Source: Mikrocytos mackini
Taxonomy: Eukaryota; Endomyxa; Ascetosporea; Mikrocytida; Mikrocytiidae
Assembly (NCBI GenBank): GCA_030180075.1
Contig: JASNJN010000495.1
Location: 1 to 21,113, forward strand
Direction of reading: 5' to 3'
Length of the DNA: 21,113 nt
A program made the translations under genes and the position numbers. Each line of letters starts with the position of its first letter. The first letter of the stretch is position 1. This document shows positions 1 through 8,468 of this stretch, one piece after another. A model generated the notes under the pieces. The model was not told where the DNA came from. It did no database searches and was given only the letters and a program-made list of their open reading frames with translations.

Positions 1-355
1 TTGTGGCATTCCACTTTGCCACATAATTTTCCTGGAATGTGCTTCTAATTAGAAGCCTTTCTTCCGAGGATGTTTTATGGGCCCAGTTCATCTGGCCTGC
101 AAATGCAATTGCATTTCTTCGCCTTTCCAGATTTGCAGAGATCATATGGATTGGATCTGTTGCATTGTGTAACACATGCTCGATCATCCTCTGTTCTGTC
201 ACGATCATCGTGGAGGCGGTTTGTTCTTCAATGGGAATCGTGGCTTCTTCCTCGGCTGATTCGGCTATATACCGCAGCGTGGAACATATGGCCATATAGT
301 CCTCTTCTATGAAGTTAGGGAGACCGAATCCCCCTTTGGTTGGATCGAAAGTTGA
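1..355 (-). mobile_element. LINE-like retrotransposon C-terminal fragment (partial)
   Basis: One minus-strand frame is open from 355 to the window edge, preceded by an in-frame TAA at 358-356. It has much higher GC than its surroundings and a protein-like composition: KGGFGLPNF near its start, then an acidic helix-like stretch and arginine-rich ERRRNAIAF. A GG(L/F)GLP motif followed by a Y..A...LRYI pattern is common just after the reverse transcriptase domain of non-LTR retrotransposons. From that I infer a 5'-truncated LINE tail running off the left edge. No reverse transcriptase motif is present in the visible part, so the family assignment is tentative, although coding origin on this strand is well supported. 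The plus-strand ORF over the same bases is its shadow. Confidence 0.42.
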
Positions 356-435
356 TTAACCAACATTTATAACACTATTTTGATCAATAATTTTCAATAA
401 TTCAAAAAATTTACTACCAAAATGATTTTCATTTT

Positions 436-499
436 CGACCCGAGCCCGCCCGACCCGTTTCGGGTCGGGTCCGGAAATCATCGAAAATGCTCATGTCTG
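436..499 (-). repeat. Solo end of GC-hairpin hAT-like element
   Basis: A GC-rich imperfect palindrome (436-474, CCCGACCCG against CGGGTCGGG) is followed by a short AT stretch ending in CATGTCTG at 492-499. Read on the minus strand this gives CAGACATGAGCATTTTC and then the hairpin. The same order, CAGACATGCGAATTT then hairpin, is seen at 18502-18569, and a CAGAGTTGAGAATTT version bounds the whole element at 19544-19921. I therefore read this as one terminus of a third copy. The matching other end was not found upstream, so this copy looks truncated. Confidence 0.5.
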
Positions 500-1349
500 T
501 TCGATAATACTCCTTTTCAGTGGGATTTGCCATGGTTTGTTCTAAATAATTCCACCGATTCACCATTCTAATTAATCTTACTATACAATGGTCTCTGAAA
601 ATCGCTATACGTGTTTATTCTGAAGCGATAAAAATTATGGAATAAATTACAGCCTATTAGTTTCCATATTTAAATATATTTCAACAATATTAATTATTAT
701 CTGAAAAAATTCTCAATTAACCGGCTTTCAAGTAATAAAATTTGGAGCAATGTAAACACCTTTTTATTTTAAACATCATAAAATATAAATTAAGGAGAAA
801 TTGCGATTCACAATACATGTTAAATGTAATTTTGTTTAGGTTTTAATATACTTGGGACAGACTCTAGGAAATCCTACTATTCATAAACATTTTTTTGATT
901 CGATAATCCAAAGATCTATGCGTGTGGCTATGTTCGTTAAAATGGCTCTGTTTGTCGTTATTGTACTTACTATGCTATTGTGTATCTGTTTTTTACAATA
1001 TCTCGGCGATCATTTATTTCTGTGGCAATCCGTAATCTATAAAAGTTCGATGACGTATTTTGAATAGATTTATATAATATTTCGCCATTGTCCTAAATTA
1101 GATATAAGGATTTTACCCCAAACTCATTCCGTTTTCAAAGTGACGCTATTTTGGATGGTTAGAAGCAGGCATTTGTTCATGCAATGTCAAAATTAATGGT
1201 GCAAAATTTATCTTTTTATTGTGATAACGGGAAAATTTAGTATATTCTCGACTATTAAGCTTATATCCATAAGAAACTTATAGTCAAATATCTAAAAACT
1301 ATCATAAACCGATAATTATGTTTGAAAATCAATAAATTAGGACTATTTC
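500..1349. other. AT-rich stretch without a supported gene
   Basis: Nothing firm is seen here. A 49-codon ATG frame at 918-1067 encodes one hydrophobic helix but has no family resemblance. On the opposite strand around 900-1050 there are short polar frames that look faintly protein-like (for example INDRRDIVKNRYTIA), which may be worn transposon coding, but no assignment is possible. Confidence 0.5.
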
Positions 1350-1630
1350 CAAGGTTGGGAGGTTTTAACCAGTTTTTGCCGTCCTGTCAAAAGGTTTTGG
1401 ACGAAGAAGACGTCTTAAACCTCCTATTTGGGAGGGCTTGGGGGCCTGAAATTGAAACGTGAAATGACCTTTTTCAAAAACGTCACAAAGTGATCATAAT
1501 ATTTTGTCAGAACGCTTAATTTTTTTATCACCAAAAAACAATAAACTCAAAAATTTTTATATTAAATTCTTAATAAATTAAGCCACTTGTCCTGTACAAA
1601 AGGTTATGGACGGTCTTAAACCTCACCATG
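1350..1630. mobile_element. Short inverted-repeat element with internal direct repeat (MITE-like)
   Basis: The left end CAAGGTTGGGAGGTTTTAACC resembles the reverse complement of the right end (CATGGTGAGGTTTAAGACC). Inside, a roughly 40-bp sequence is present twice in direct orientation: GTCCTGTCAAAAGGTTTTGG (from about 1381) and GTCCTGTACAAAAGGTTATG (from about 1590), each continuing to CTTAAACCTC. The left copy also pairs back on the left terminus (GGAGGTTTTAA against TTAAACCTCC at about 1414-1424). No clear target-site duplication is seen. Non-coding. Confidence 0.45.
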
Positions 1631-1639
1631 TTCATTTTA

Positions 1640-1910
1640 AGTCTAATACTATCTATATCCCATCACAGTCCAAATGAACATATTCCTGGATAGAGCATCT
1701 ACGAGTAATACATCATCAAATTTGATTTTCCATGGCTCTTGAGAATAATATCAAATTTATAGTAAATATACTACATGATGTCCCTTGATCTATATCATCG
1801 GATAAAGGTATGTTTATAAACAATCACAAAGAATTTATTAAAAATAATGTTTTGAAGGTCTTAATAATCTGTTTCTCATAACCATGTTGAAGTCTAGTTC
1901 GTTGTTGGGA
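1640..1910 (-). other. Possible reverse transcriptase relic (family undetermined)
   Basis: Minus-strand reading gives protein-like pieces. One contains QGTS followed by a hydrophobic helix, and a nearby piece contains FDDVLLVDALS. These vaguely recall motifs B and C of a reverse transcriptase. The match is weak and the spacing is shorter than in typical elements, so this is only a suggestion that a broken retroelement copy lies here. LINE and LTR origins cannot be told apart. Confidence 0.18.
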
Positions 1911-1996
1911 CTCCCGCGGATGAGTTTACATAATTATATTGTTTAAAATAGGAAATATATTCATAATCATTTAAATTATATTTCTAGTTATTATAC

Positions 1997-2170
1997 ATCC
2001 TAATTAGAGTTCCCATTTTTCTCGAACCTAAAATTTATCAAAAATCGAGAAACGAATTTTAGGCCATATTTCCAGGGAAATGAGAAAAAATTCTCGAAAT
2101 TCTCGAAAATTTTCGAGAATTTTTGATATAAAAAGTTCAGTTCCCGGGAATTGGGAACTCTAATCCTAAT
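1997..2170. mobile_element. hAT-type MITE (158 bp) with 8-bp TSD
   Basis: The element at 2005-2162 is bounded by inverted ends TAGAGTTCCCA (left) and TGGGAACTCTA (right). It is flanked by identical 8-bp repeats ATCCTAAT at 1997-2004 and 2163-2170. An 8-bp duplication with TAGAG-type termini is the mark of hAT transposition. The inside is non-coding and dominated by a TTCTCGAAAATTTTCGAGAA-type palindrome around 2090-2120. Confidence 0.85.
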
Positions 2171-2443
2171 CTTAATATAAAATACAACATATATCTTGGT
2201 TTGTATGGTAGATGATTTGTAAATTATTTATAAATGTATGTCAATTATTAAGTTTGTCTGGACATGTAAAGCAGGGTGATTTATCTGAATTAATCTGACT
2301 ATGATTGTTAATTCGAAATATAAATATTATTAACAAATATATCTATTAAGTATCTTGACGTGATTTCGGATCTAAATTGAATTTAATGGTGTTTATATGA
2401 TTGAATTAAAGATGATATTTTTTAAATAAGAGAAACCAATTAA
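2171..2443. other. AT-rich spacer, nothing recognised
   Basis: Very AT-rich sequence with stops in all frames. No repeat structure, RNA gene or coding trace can be supported. Confidence 0.5.
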
Positions 2444-2674
2444 ATAATTAATTATAAATTTCACTCTTCCTCACCACTAACTTACTCAGCTAAACTTTGC
2501 GCTCCTCAACGCATATCACAAAATGTTCCATTGGGATCAAATCCCATTTACTTCGTCGTTTACGACGTCTTTCGGAAAACCCGTAAGGTTCCGCCCAGAC
2601 CTCTGTCTGAATATCTGGACTTTTATGTCGTCGACATTCCTGGAAGCCTTGTCCAGAAACTGGCAATTAATTAA
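2444..2674 (+). pseudogene. Unidentified coding fragment, C-terminal end
   Basis: One plus-strand frame is open from just after a TAA at 2441 to a TAA at about 2672. Its later part has normal amino-acid use, unlike the flanks: NPIYFVVYDVFRKTRKVPPR, then PLSEYLDFYVVDIPGSL. There is no ATG placed to start it as a stand-alone gene, and sequence upstream is non-coding, so it looks like the tail of a gene or mobile element whose body is gone. I do not recognise the family. It stops 150 bp before the long fold-back element. Confidence 0.35.
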
Positions 2675-2826
2675 AGATGATAGTAATGCAAATAAATTAA
2701 TTTATTAATCGTATAAACTTGAAAGTTCTATATTTTTGTAATGTAAGAAATGATTGTAAAAAGTAAGGATGTTATAAATACTATGGACAAAGGAAAATTA
2801 AAACATTTTCCTTTTACAATTGGTGG

Positions 2827-4254
2827 CAAAGCAATGGTTTAATTCCCATCTGCCCCAAACTCTTCCATCTTCCTCAAATTTTCCGATCTCCCCCAAATTT
2901 TCTCATCCTCCCCAAATTATTTGGATTCCCCCAAATTTTAAAATCAAAATGATGTAAAAAAGGTCAGTATCGCGAAAAAAATGAAAAATTTTCAAACATA
3001 AAAAAAATTTTTGTTACGCAGAAAAAATTTTCAAATAGAAAATACCTAATAAAAAAATATTTTTTGAAATTATTTTTAATCTTCAAAACAACATTCTTAT
3101 GGCGTTATAAAATTTTTTGGAAAGCAGATATTTTTTTGTTTTCAAGGGGTTGATCACAAAAATTTCCCAAAAGTCGGGACCGAAAAACATAAATTTTTTT
3201 GAACAAAATTATTTCAAAATTTTCCGACACGTGTGTTTTCGAAAGATCTACAACATAATAATTATAAATTTTTGAAAAAAATTTAATACTCGAATTAATA
3301 TTAAAAATAAAATTTTGAGGTTAAAAGCAGCGTTTTTTGAGACAGCAAGTCAACGAATATTTTTTTGATTTTTAATTTCAAAAATAGTTTGTTTTAAATA
3401 TCTAGCTGTTTTAAGGTCCTGGAAGAATTTTCAAAAAAATTCGTGGACTCAACGCAGACCAATTCAGGTGGTACTTTTTGGTCCTAAATCAAAAATTTCA
3501 TTGAAAAATGAGAAAAAATTTTTTGTGAGAATTTTTTACCAAAATCGATTTAAAATTATCAGAACGTGTATTTTCAAGGCCATTAATTTATATAATATCG
3601 TTATGGTATCGATTTTGATAAAAAATTCTCACAAAAAAAATTTTCTCATTTTTCAATGAAATTTTTGATTTAGGACCAAAAAGTACCACCTGAATTGGTC
3701 TGTGTTGGGTCCACGAATTTCTTTGAAAATTCTTCATGACCTTAAATTAGCGAGATATTTAAAATAAACCATTTTTGAAATTAAAAATCAAAAAAATATT
3801 CGTTAACTTGCTGCCTCAAAAAACGCTGCTTTTAACCTCAAAATTTGATTTTTAATATTAATTCGAGTATTAAATTTTTTTCAAAAATTTATAATTATTA
3901 TTTTGTAGATCTTTCGAAAATACACATGCCAGAAAATTTTGAAATAATTTTGTTCAAAAAAATTTATGTTTTTCGGTCCCGACTTTTGGGAAATTTTTGT
4001 GATCAACCCCTTGAAAACAAAAAAATATCTGCTTTCCAAAAAATTTTATAACGCCATAAGAATGTTGTTTTGATGATTTAAAATTTTTTCAGAAAATTTT
4101 TTTATGGTTTGAAAATTTTTCATTTTTTCGCGATACTGACCTTTTTTACACCATTTTGATTTTAAAATTTGGGGGTGTTTGAATGTGGGGGAATCCGAAT
4201 AATTTGGGGAAGATGGAAGAATTTGGGGCAGATGGGAATTAAACCATTGCTTTG
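2827..4254. repeat. Long fold-back (palindromic) element, 1.43 kb
   Basis: Two arms are inverted copies of each other: the left arm at 2827-3549 and the right arm at 3608-4254, around a 58-bp loop. The outer pairing begins CAAAGCAATGGTTTAATTCC (left) with its complement ending at 4254. Inner checkpoints are GTCCTAAATC at 3481 against GATTTAGGAC at 3667, and AAAATCGAT at 3541 against ATCGATTTT at 3608. Similarity by eye is high along the whole arm, with a few indels; the largest is an extra CCCCAAATTTT-type repeat unit in the left arm near 2880-2915. The distal arm parts contain runs of CCCCAAATT. No transposase is present, and the short ORFs inside are by-products. No certain TSD was found. 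The structure resembles a Foldback-type DNA transposon or an inverted duplication. Confidence 0.85.
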
Positions 4255-4257
4255 GGT

Positions 4258-4345
4258 TGGAATTCAAAGCAATCAGGGCAGGGCAAGCCCGCTTCGCTCA
4301 CACGGGCCGAGCCAGCTAGCGACAGGTGGGAGGACATGTATTTGT
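4258..4345. other. Isolated GC-rich patch beside the fold-back
   Basis: About 80 bp with far higher GC than the flanks, including GCCCGCTTCGCTCACACGGG, which can form a short stem (GCCCG against CGGGC). It abuts the right arm, and the AAAGCAAT that opens the left arm recurs directly at about 4265. No tRNA boxes and no coding sense are seen. It may be the residue of another element. Confidence 0.3.
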
Positions 4346-4615
4346 TATATCGCAGATTATGGAGAACATTAAATAATATTTATAATAAATCGATCGGATC
4401 ATAATATTTAGATAATATTTCATTACAAGTGTACTATTTATTAGTAGATTATATTTTATAATGCTGAGGAGTGTCTAAATAGTTTGTTTATCACATTTAA
4501 TTTTTTATAAAAAATCGTCAACATCTTATTAAAAACAAAAAAAATTAATAACACATATAAAACACATTCTTTTTATAAATTATACTCCTAGAAGAATCAT
4601 AATTATTGCTTATAT
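4346..4615. other. AT-rich spacer, nothing recognised
   Basis: Homopolymer-rich AT sequence without open frames or repeat pairs that I could support. Confidence 0.5.
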
Positions 4616-4840
4616 CTGATAACTAGGGGGCGGAAAATATATGACAAAAAATCGCAAAATATATGACGATATATGATTTTGGTTAAAATCTCATAATAAT
4701 TTTGAAATTTCAAAAATTTCAAAAGGATAAAATATATGAATTTCATAAAATCGGGATAATTATGGGTGAAAATTTTCCAGAAATTTGATGAAAATATATG
4801 ATTTGTACCAAATCACATATTTGCCGCCCCTACTGATAAC
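4616..4840. mobile_element. hAT-type MITE (209 bp) with 8-bp TSD, family 1
   Basis: The element at 4624-4832 starts TAGGGGGCGGAAAATATATG and ends CACATATTTGCCGCCCCTA. It is flanked by identical CTGATAAC at 4616-4623 and 4833-4840. Internal repeats of the type ATATATGA recur near both ends, as subterminal transposase-binding motifs often do. The element at 5696-5898 is the same family, with matching ends and ATATGTGA repeats. Non-coding. Confidence 0.88.
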
Positions 4841-5059
4841 AATTAAAACATACTTAACCTAAAACGCCTGTTAAATATGTTTGAATTTTAAACTTTATCT
4901 AATTATAAATAATTTTTAAAACAATTATGTATTCTAACCATATCTTATGTAAATAGGTTTATTTTCATAATTATCACTTTATATATAATGTATTTCATTT
5001 CCCAAATAATTCCCACTTTAAAAAAATTAAATCTTACATTTGAAAACTATGACTGAATT

Positions 5060-5582
5060 ATGGGAACCTGTAGCTCAAAGGTGCTATGTTATACCTATCA
5101 GAAAGGAGGTTTTGATAAGGTAACAATAAAAGATTACTACCCAGCAGATTCGGATTTTTATACAAAAGATTTAGAAGATGACTTTTTGGAAGACTTTAAA
5201 GAAGTATATGAAACGCATTCATACGTAAAACTGATGTCTAAAGCACTGGTATAAACGGACATTTGGATATAAAAGGATTACAACAGATAATGTAGAGTAC
5301 AGAGCTTTAAAAGATTTGTTGTTACTCTTTGGTATTTATTTATATAAGCGGGTAGCGGTGGGTCCAAAGATAACAATAAAATATTACTATCCTACAGATC
5401 TGAACTTTTATACAGAAATTAAAGATGACTTTTTAAAGATTGTGAGCTTCATTCATACAGAAAATAAAACACATGTTTAGGGTCCAAATGTTGACAGATA
5501 ATATAGAGTACGTGGTATTTGGAAGATGAGTTGTTACTCTTTAGCATTTATTTATATGAACGGTTGGCGTTGGGTCCAAAGA
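5060..5582 (+). pseudogene. Decayed gene with tandem coding repeats (unknown family)
   Basis: An ATG at 5060 opens 64 codons containing VTIKDYYPADSDFYTKDLED and ends at TAA 5252-5254. A second frame, overlapping by a few codons, continues from about 5235 to a TAG at about 5480. It encodes YKRTFGYKRITTDNVEYRAL, then LLLLFGIYLYKRVAVGPK, then again ITIKYYYPTDLNFYTEIKDD. So the peptide repeats (VTIKDYYPADSDFYT, ITIKYYYPTDLNFYT), and the DNA repeats with a period of about 210-250 bp; GGTCCAAAGATAA-type joints lie at about 5361 and 5573 and a third unit only begins. One frame change near 5235-5254 joins the two readings, and later units carry more stops. No signal peptide or known domain is recognised. 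It could be a lineage-specific repeat protein that lost function, or cargo of a mobile element. Confidence 0.5.
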
Positions 5583-5687
5583 TAATAATAGCGAATAAAG
5601 GTAAATAATTGATATGTTTTATGAAGTAATTTTAACATAATTATTTTTTTATTACTTTGTAATATGAATATAAGCTAATAATTATCG

Positions 5688-5906
5688 GTTATATATAGGG
5701 TTCGGAAAATATGTGACAAAAAACGACCGAATATGTGAATAATATGTGATTTTAAGAGATTATAGAGGAAAGTCTAAAATTCGAGGATGCTCAGATATAG
5801 GATACCTAAAAATTCCCCCAGATTTATAGAGGATTTTTGGTCGAATTTCACTCAAAATATGTGACAACAAGTTTTGTCAACATATATTCCGAACCCTAGT
5901 TATATA
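5688..5906. mobile_element. hAT-type MITE (203 bp) with 8-bp TSD, family 1
   Basis: The element at 5696-5898 is bounded by TAGGGTTCGGAAAATATGTG and ATATATTCCGAACCCTA and flanked by identical GTTATATA at 5688-5695 and 5899-5906. It shares the GGAAAATATRTGACAAAAAA start and the spaced ATATGTGA motifs with the element at 4624-4832, so the two are copies of one family. Non-coding. Confidence 0.87.
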
Positions 5907-5930
5907 TAATATTTATTTTAAATCTATCTA

Positions 5931-6475
5931 AAGTAAACTACGAAGGTTTGGCCAATTTTAAGACTTAATTACTCCATTCTTAGCCGGTTTTAGGGGGTTT
6001 GGTCCAATTTAATTAAAAATATTTTACTGTTTAAGTGCTTCTGGGGCTCTGAAAATGATACAGGATCATGAAAATATCGAATTTACCCCAAATCAATCGC
6101 CAATACATTGTTTTGTTAGGTTCTTTAGGTGGGCAACATTCTAGTGTTAGTCAAATTACAACATAATTTTGAAATACCTGGAATTTGTGTATATCCCCAT
6201 TTTTAACCGAACTCTGTGGTTAAAACGTTTCCCCGTGGTTTTACTTGTATTTAAAATTTACCATTCGTTTTTTATAGATGGAAATATACATTACCAATAG
6301 GTTTTATATGATTTTCCTGAATGGATGATACAACCAAGGATCCCCCTTGGAAAACAACAAATTGAGATTTTGTTACCAAAATATATAAAGGGAATTTAGA
6401 TGTCTTAGTCACTCTACTCTTAGCCAGTCCAAGGCATTTTGGGACAAAAACCGGCCAAACCTTCAGAGTTTACTG
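5931..6475. mobile_element. pogo/Tc1-like MITE (545 bp)
   Basis: Inverted ends AAGTAAACTACGAAGGTTTG (left) and, on the minus strand from 6475, CAGTAAACTCTGAAGGTTTG. Each is directly flanked by TA, and both continue into GGCC. CAGTA-type ends with a TA target duplication are typical of the Tc1/mariner-pogo group. A second pair, CTTAATTACTCCATTCTTAG near 5965 and CTTAGTCACTCTACTCTTAG near 6402, lies in direct rather than inverted orientation. No transposase frame is present. Confidence 0.6.
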
Positions 6476-6498
6476 TAGATCTTAAATCTCTAAATAGA

Positions 6499-6765
6499 TC
6501 AACCTTTGCACCCAATCTCCTTTGTCACAAGTGTTAGCTTTTGTATTTGTATTAAAGGACCGATTTCTCCCATCATTTGGGCAATGGTCTTCCTTTTAGA
6601 CTTCTTTGTAAGTCCAAGTACTACTTTGAATACCTCCTGGCCGGCTTCCGCGACTGGAGCCATACTACCTCTGGTTGTTCATTTGACGAGTAGACAGTAT
6701 TTGTCTCTTCGTCCCAGGGTTCGACACATCTCTTTAAGGTTTGTAATAGCTTGTAGTGTTGTCAT
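6499..6765 (-). pseudogene. Unidentified small protein gene with one in-frame TGA
   Basis: On the minus strand an ATG at 6765 opens a frame of 88 codons ending in TGA at 6501-6499, interrupted once by TGA at 6681-6679. The part before the stop begins MTTLQAITNLKEMCRTLGRR. The part after it has a fresh ATG at 6663 and reads MAPVAEAGQEVFKVVLGLTK, then KKSKRKTIAQMMGEIGPL. The composition is basic, helical and protein-like, and GC is raised over this span. An AT-rich TTTTTAAAATATTAAAATTT sequence lies just upstream of the first ATG, like other genes here. The family is not recognised. It could be a worn host gene or a transposon-derived fragment, or the downstream 54-codon ORF could still be used. 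Confidence 0.4.
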
Positions 6766-6884
6766 GAAGTATCTTGATTTTCTTTGAAATTTTAATATTT
6801 TAAAAATTAAAAACACTACAGAAACTATTAAACATCAATAATCAATCAATGTGATATTATTTATGTGTATCATCCCTATACTAT

Positions 6885-7000
6885 TCAGTTTTCGCTAATA
6901 TTATGCCAAAAAAATCGAAAAAAATCGATTCTCGACGGTCCAGAAAAACACTGAATATCCGGGTTTCGATTATTCGATTATCCGGTCTGGGGAAACCCTA
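6885..7000. repeat. Possible eroded hAT-like end
   Basis: On the minus strand the sequence from 7000 reads TAGGGTTTCCCCAGACCGG, followed by repeated ATTCGATTATCG and ATCGAAAAAAATCGA motifs. This looks like the TAGGG-type ends found elsewhere here. A matching left terminus and TSD were not found. Confidence 0.22.
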
Positions 7001-7028
7001 GTATCAGTAATGGCATAACATTTCTCAT

Positions 7029-7815
7029 TTATTGATTGAGATATTGCCCGTACATTATTTGATTTGGTAGAAAGTATGTAAGGAACTTCTGTCGTAAATA
7101 CTTTGCTCGGAGATTTTTCTTGTGGTATTTGTTAGATTTAGTAACTATCGCATTCGCAATTATGTCTAATATCTCTAGTAAAGAACGTTTGGTTCGTAGT
7201 GTATAGTTCGTTTTTATGATATTATTATATGATTCAAGTGCGTTATTCGTGCTTGGAACAAATAACTTGCAACCTTCGCACCTTTACAATGTTTCTCAAT
7301 ATAGTTCTTAACATATATATTTAGAAATTGTTCACAGATCTCAGTATGATATTTCTCACGGAACAACAAAACTCCCTTGGTAAAAACTACTTCATTCGAA
7401 CTAGGTTGGATTGTATTTATATCTTCATAAATTTGAGCGCGTAAATTAACCGGCGCCTTCGGCAATATCTTTTTCTTTATTACTTGTGATCTATGAAACC
7501 AACAGTTGCCATTTCTTATTTGGAAACATGTATTAAAGGCCAAAAATTTCAATAGTACAATCAACCTTGGGTATAAGAAAAAACGAATTGTCCGGGGGAA
7601 ATTGTTGTTTATAGAAGGTATTTGCTTATAGGAGGGTCGATTTTGGGAAAACTTGGTGTATTTTATTCTGATATAATATTAAATGTCTTATTACAAAGTT
7701 TATGGTTGAATGGACAGTTTTTTACGATTTTAAAACATTGTTCAGAAAATTTAAAACTCCCATTGCATCGCTTTTTAATATTATTTTCCCATAATAATTC
7801 CATACAGTTCAACTA
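7029..7815 (-). pseudogene. MULE transposase remnant (STNNALES lineage), internally deleted
   Basis: Reading the minus strand, a zinc-finger-like piece comes first (about 7815-7663: KKRCNGSFKFSEQCFK, then CPFNHKLCNK, a FLYWCH/WRKY-like C..C..H spacing). Next comes a piece with GNCWFHRSQVIKKKI (Cys codon 7504-7502, His 7495-7493), the CxFH motif of MULE transposases. This frame runs to about 7260, where a frame change leads to VPSTNNALESYNNIIK with the catalytic-triad Glu at 7235-7233, ending at TAA 7031-7029. In MULEs that Glu is the third acidic residue of the DDE core. The core holding the two Asp residues, normally more than 100 codons, is missing between about 7565 and 7660. Together these identify a dead Mutator-like element of the PSTNNALES type. 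Confidence 0.75.
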
Positions 7816-7870
7816 CAATACGATTGATACAAGAACGTACCTGGATAATATAAAATATAGTTTTATATAG

Positions 7871-8468
7871 TTGAGTGCTTTGTATAACATCGTTATTCTC
7901 ATTATAATTTTATACCGAAATTGAATGTAAATAAGTATAAAATAGATAATTAAAACACATAGATTATCTTATTTTAACTCAAATCTCATGGATATTGTAT
8001 TAATTCAGCGATAAAAATTCTTCCATTGTTCATTATATGATAAATTAGAAAATATTTGAAATTATTTTTAAAAGACGATGTATAATAAAATCTTGCCAAA
8101 ACTTATTGAAATGGATTATTTAATCAATACTATTGATTGTTTAATTATATCCATTCAAAATAAACATATTTCTTTTAATTCTGACGAGATTTGTTTCCGT
8201 TTTAGTTATTAATTGAAATAACAATAGGTTAATTTTTAATATGTACAATATATTTATTTGTAAGCTATGTACCAACCTTGTATTAAATATATACCCGCCT
8301 TAAAAGCTTGATCAATTATAAAAAACCAACTGCCAAATAAAAAACGATATTTAAAGATAAATTTGGGCTGAATTGTCAAATTTCCACAATGTGATTATAA
8401 ACATATTTTTTGTAATCACTCCACTTCAATTTCAATGAAACAACAAATATTTGTATACAAACTATTAT
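7871..8468. other. AT-rich stretch without a supported gene
   Basis: Stops in all six frames, no inverted repeats of note and no RNA-like structure. I see nothing in it that I can support. Confidence 0.5.

Noticed and set aside
39-312. Two plus-strand frames of 80-86 codons
   Set aside because: They are shadows of the open minus-strand frame with the GGFGLP motif; their own composition is Ser/Ile-rich and unconvincing.
918-1067. 49-codon ORF with one hydrophobic helix
   Set aside because: Short, AT-rich, no homology sense and no start motif; consistent with chance.
3468-4267. Several ORFs of 63-73 codons inside the palindrome
   Set aside because: They consist of Phe/Lys/Asn-rich AT sequence and arise from the repeat arms; not genes.
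5060-5582. CRISPR-like or satellite array
   Set aside because: Only two to three units of unequal length with coding sense; no short identical repeats with unique spacers anywhere in the window.
6499-6765. TGA read as an amino acid (alternative genetic code)
   Set aside because: The intact genes in the window end at ordinary stops without internal TGA, so a reassigned TGA is not supported; decay is simpler.
6885-7020. Small inverted pair TATTATGCC / GGCATAACA taken as element ends
   Set aside because: Only about eight matching bases and no duplication; too weak to call an element.
7622-7870. 82-codon plus-strand frame
   Set aside because: The opposite strand carries the MULE zinc-finger piece; this frame has no ATG-based support and looks like a shadow.
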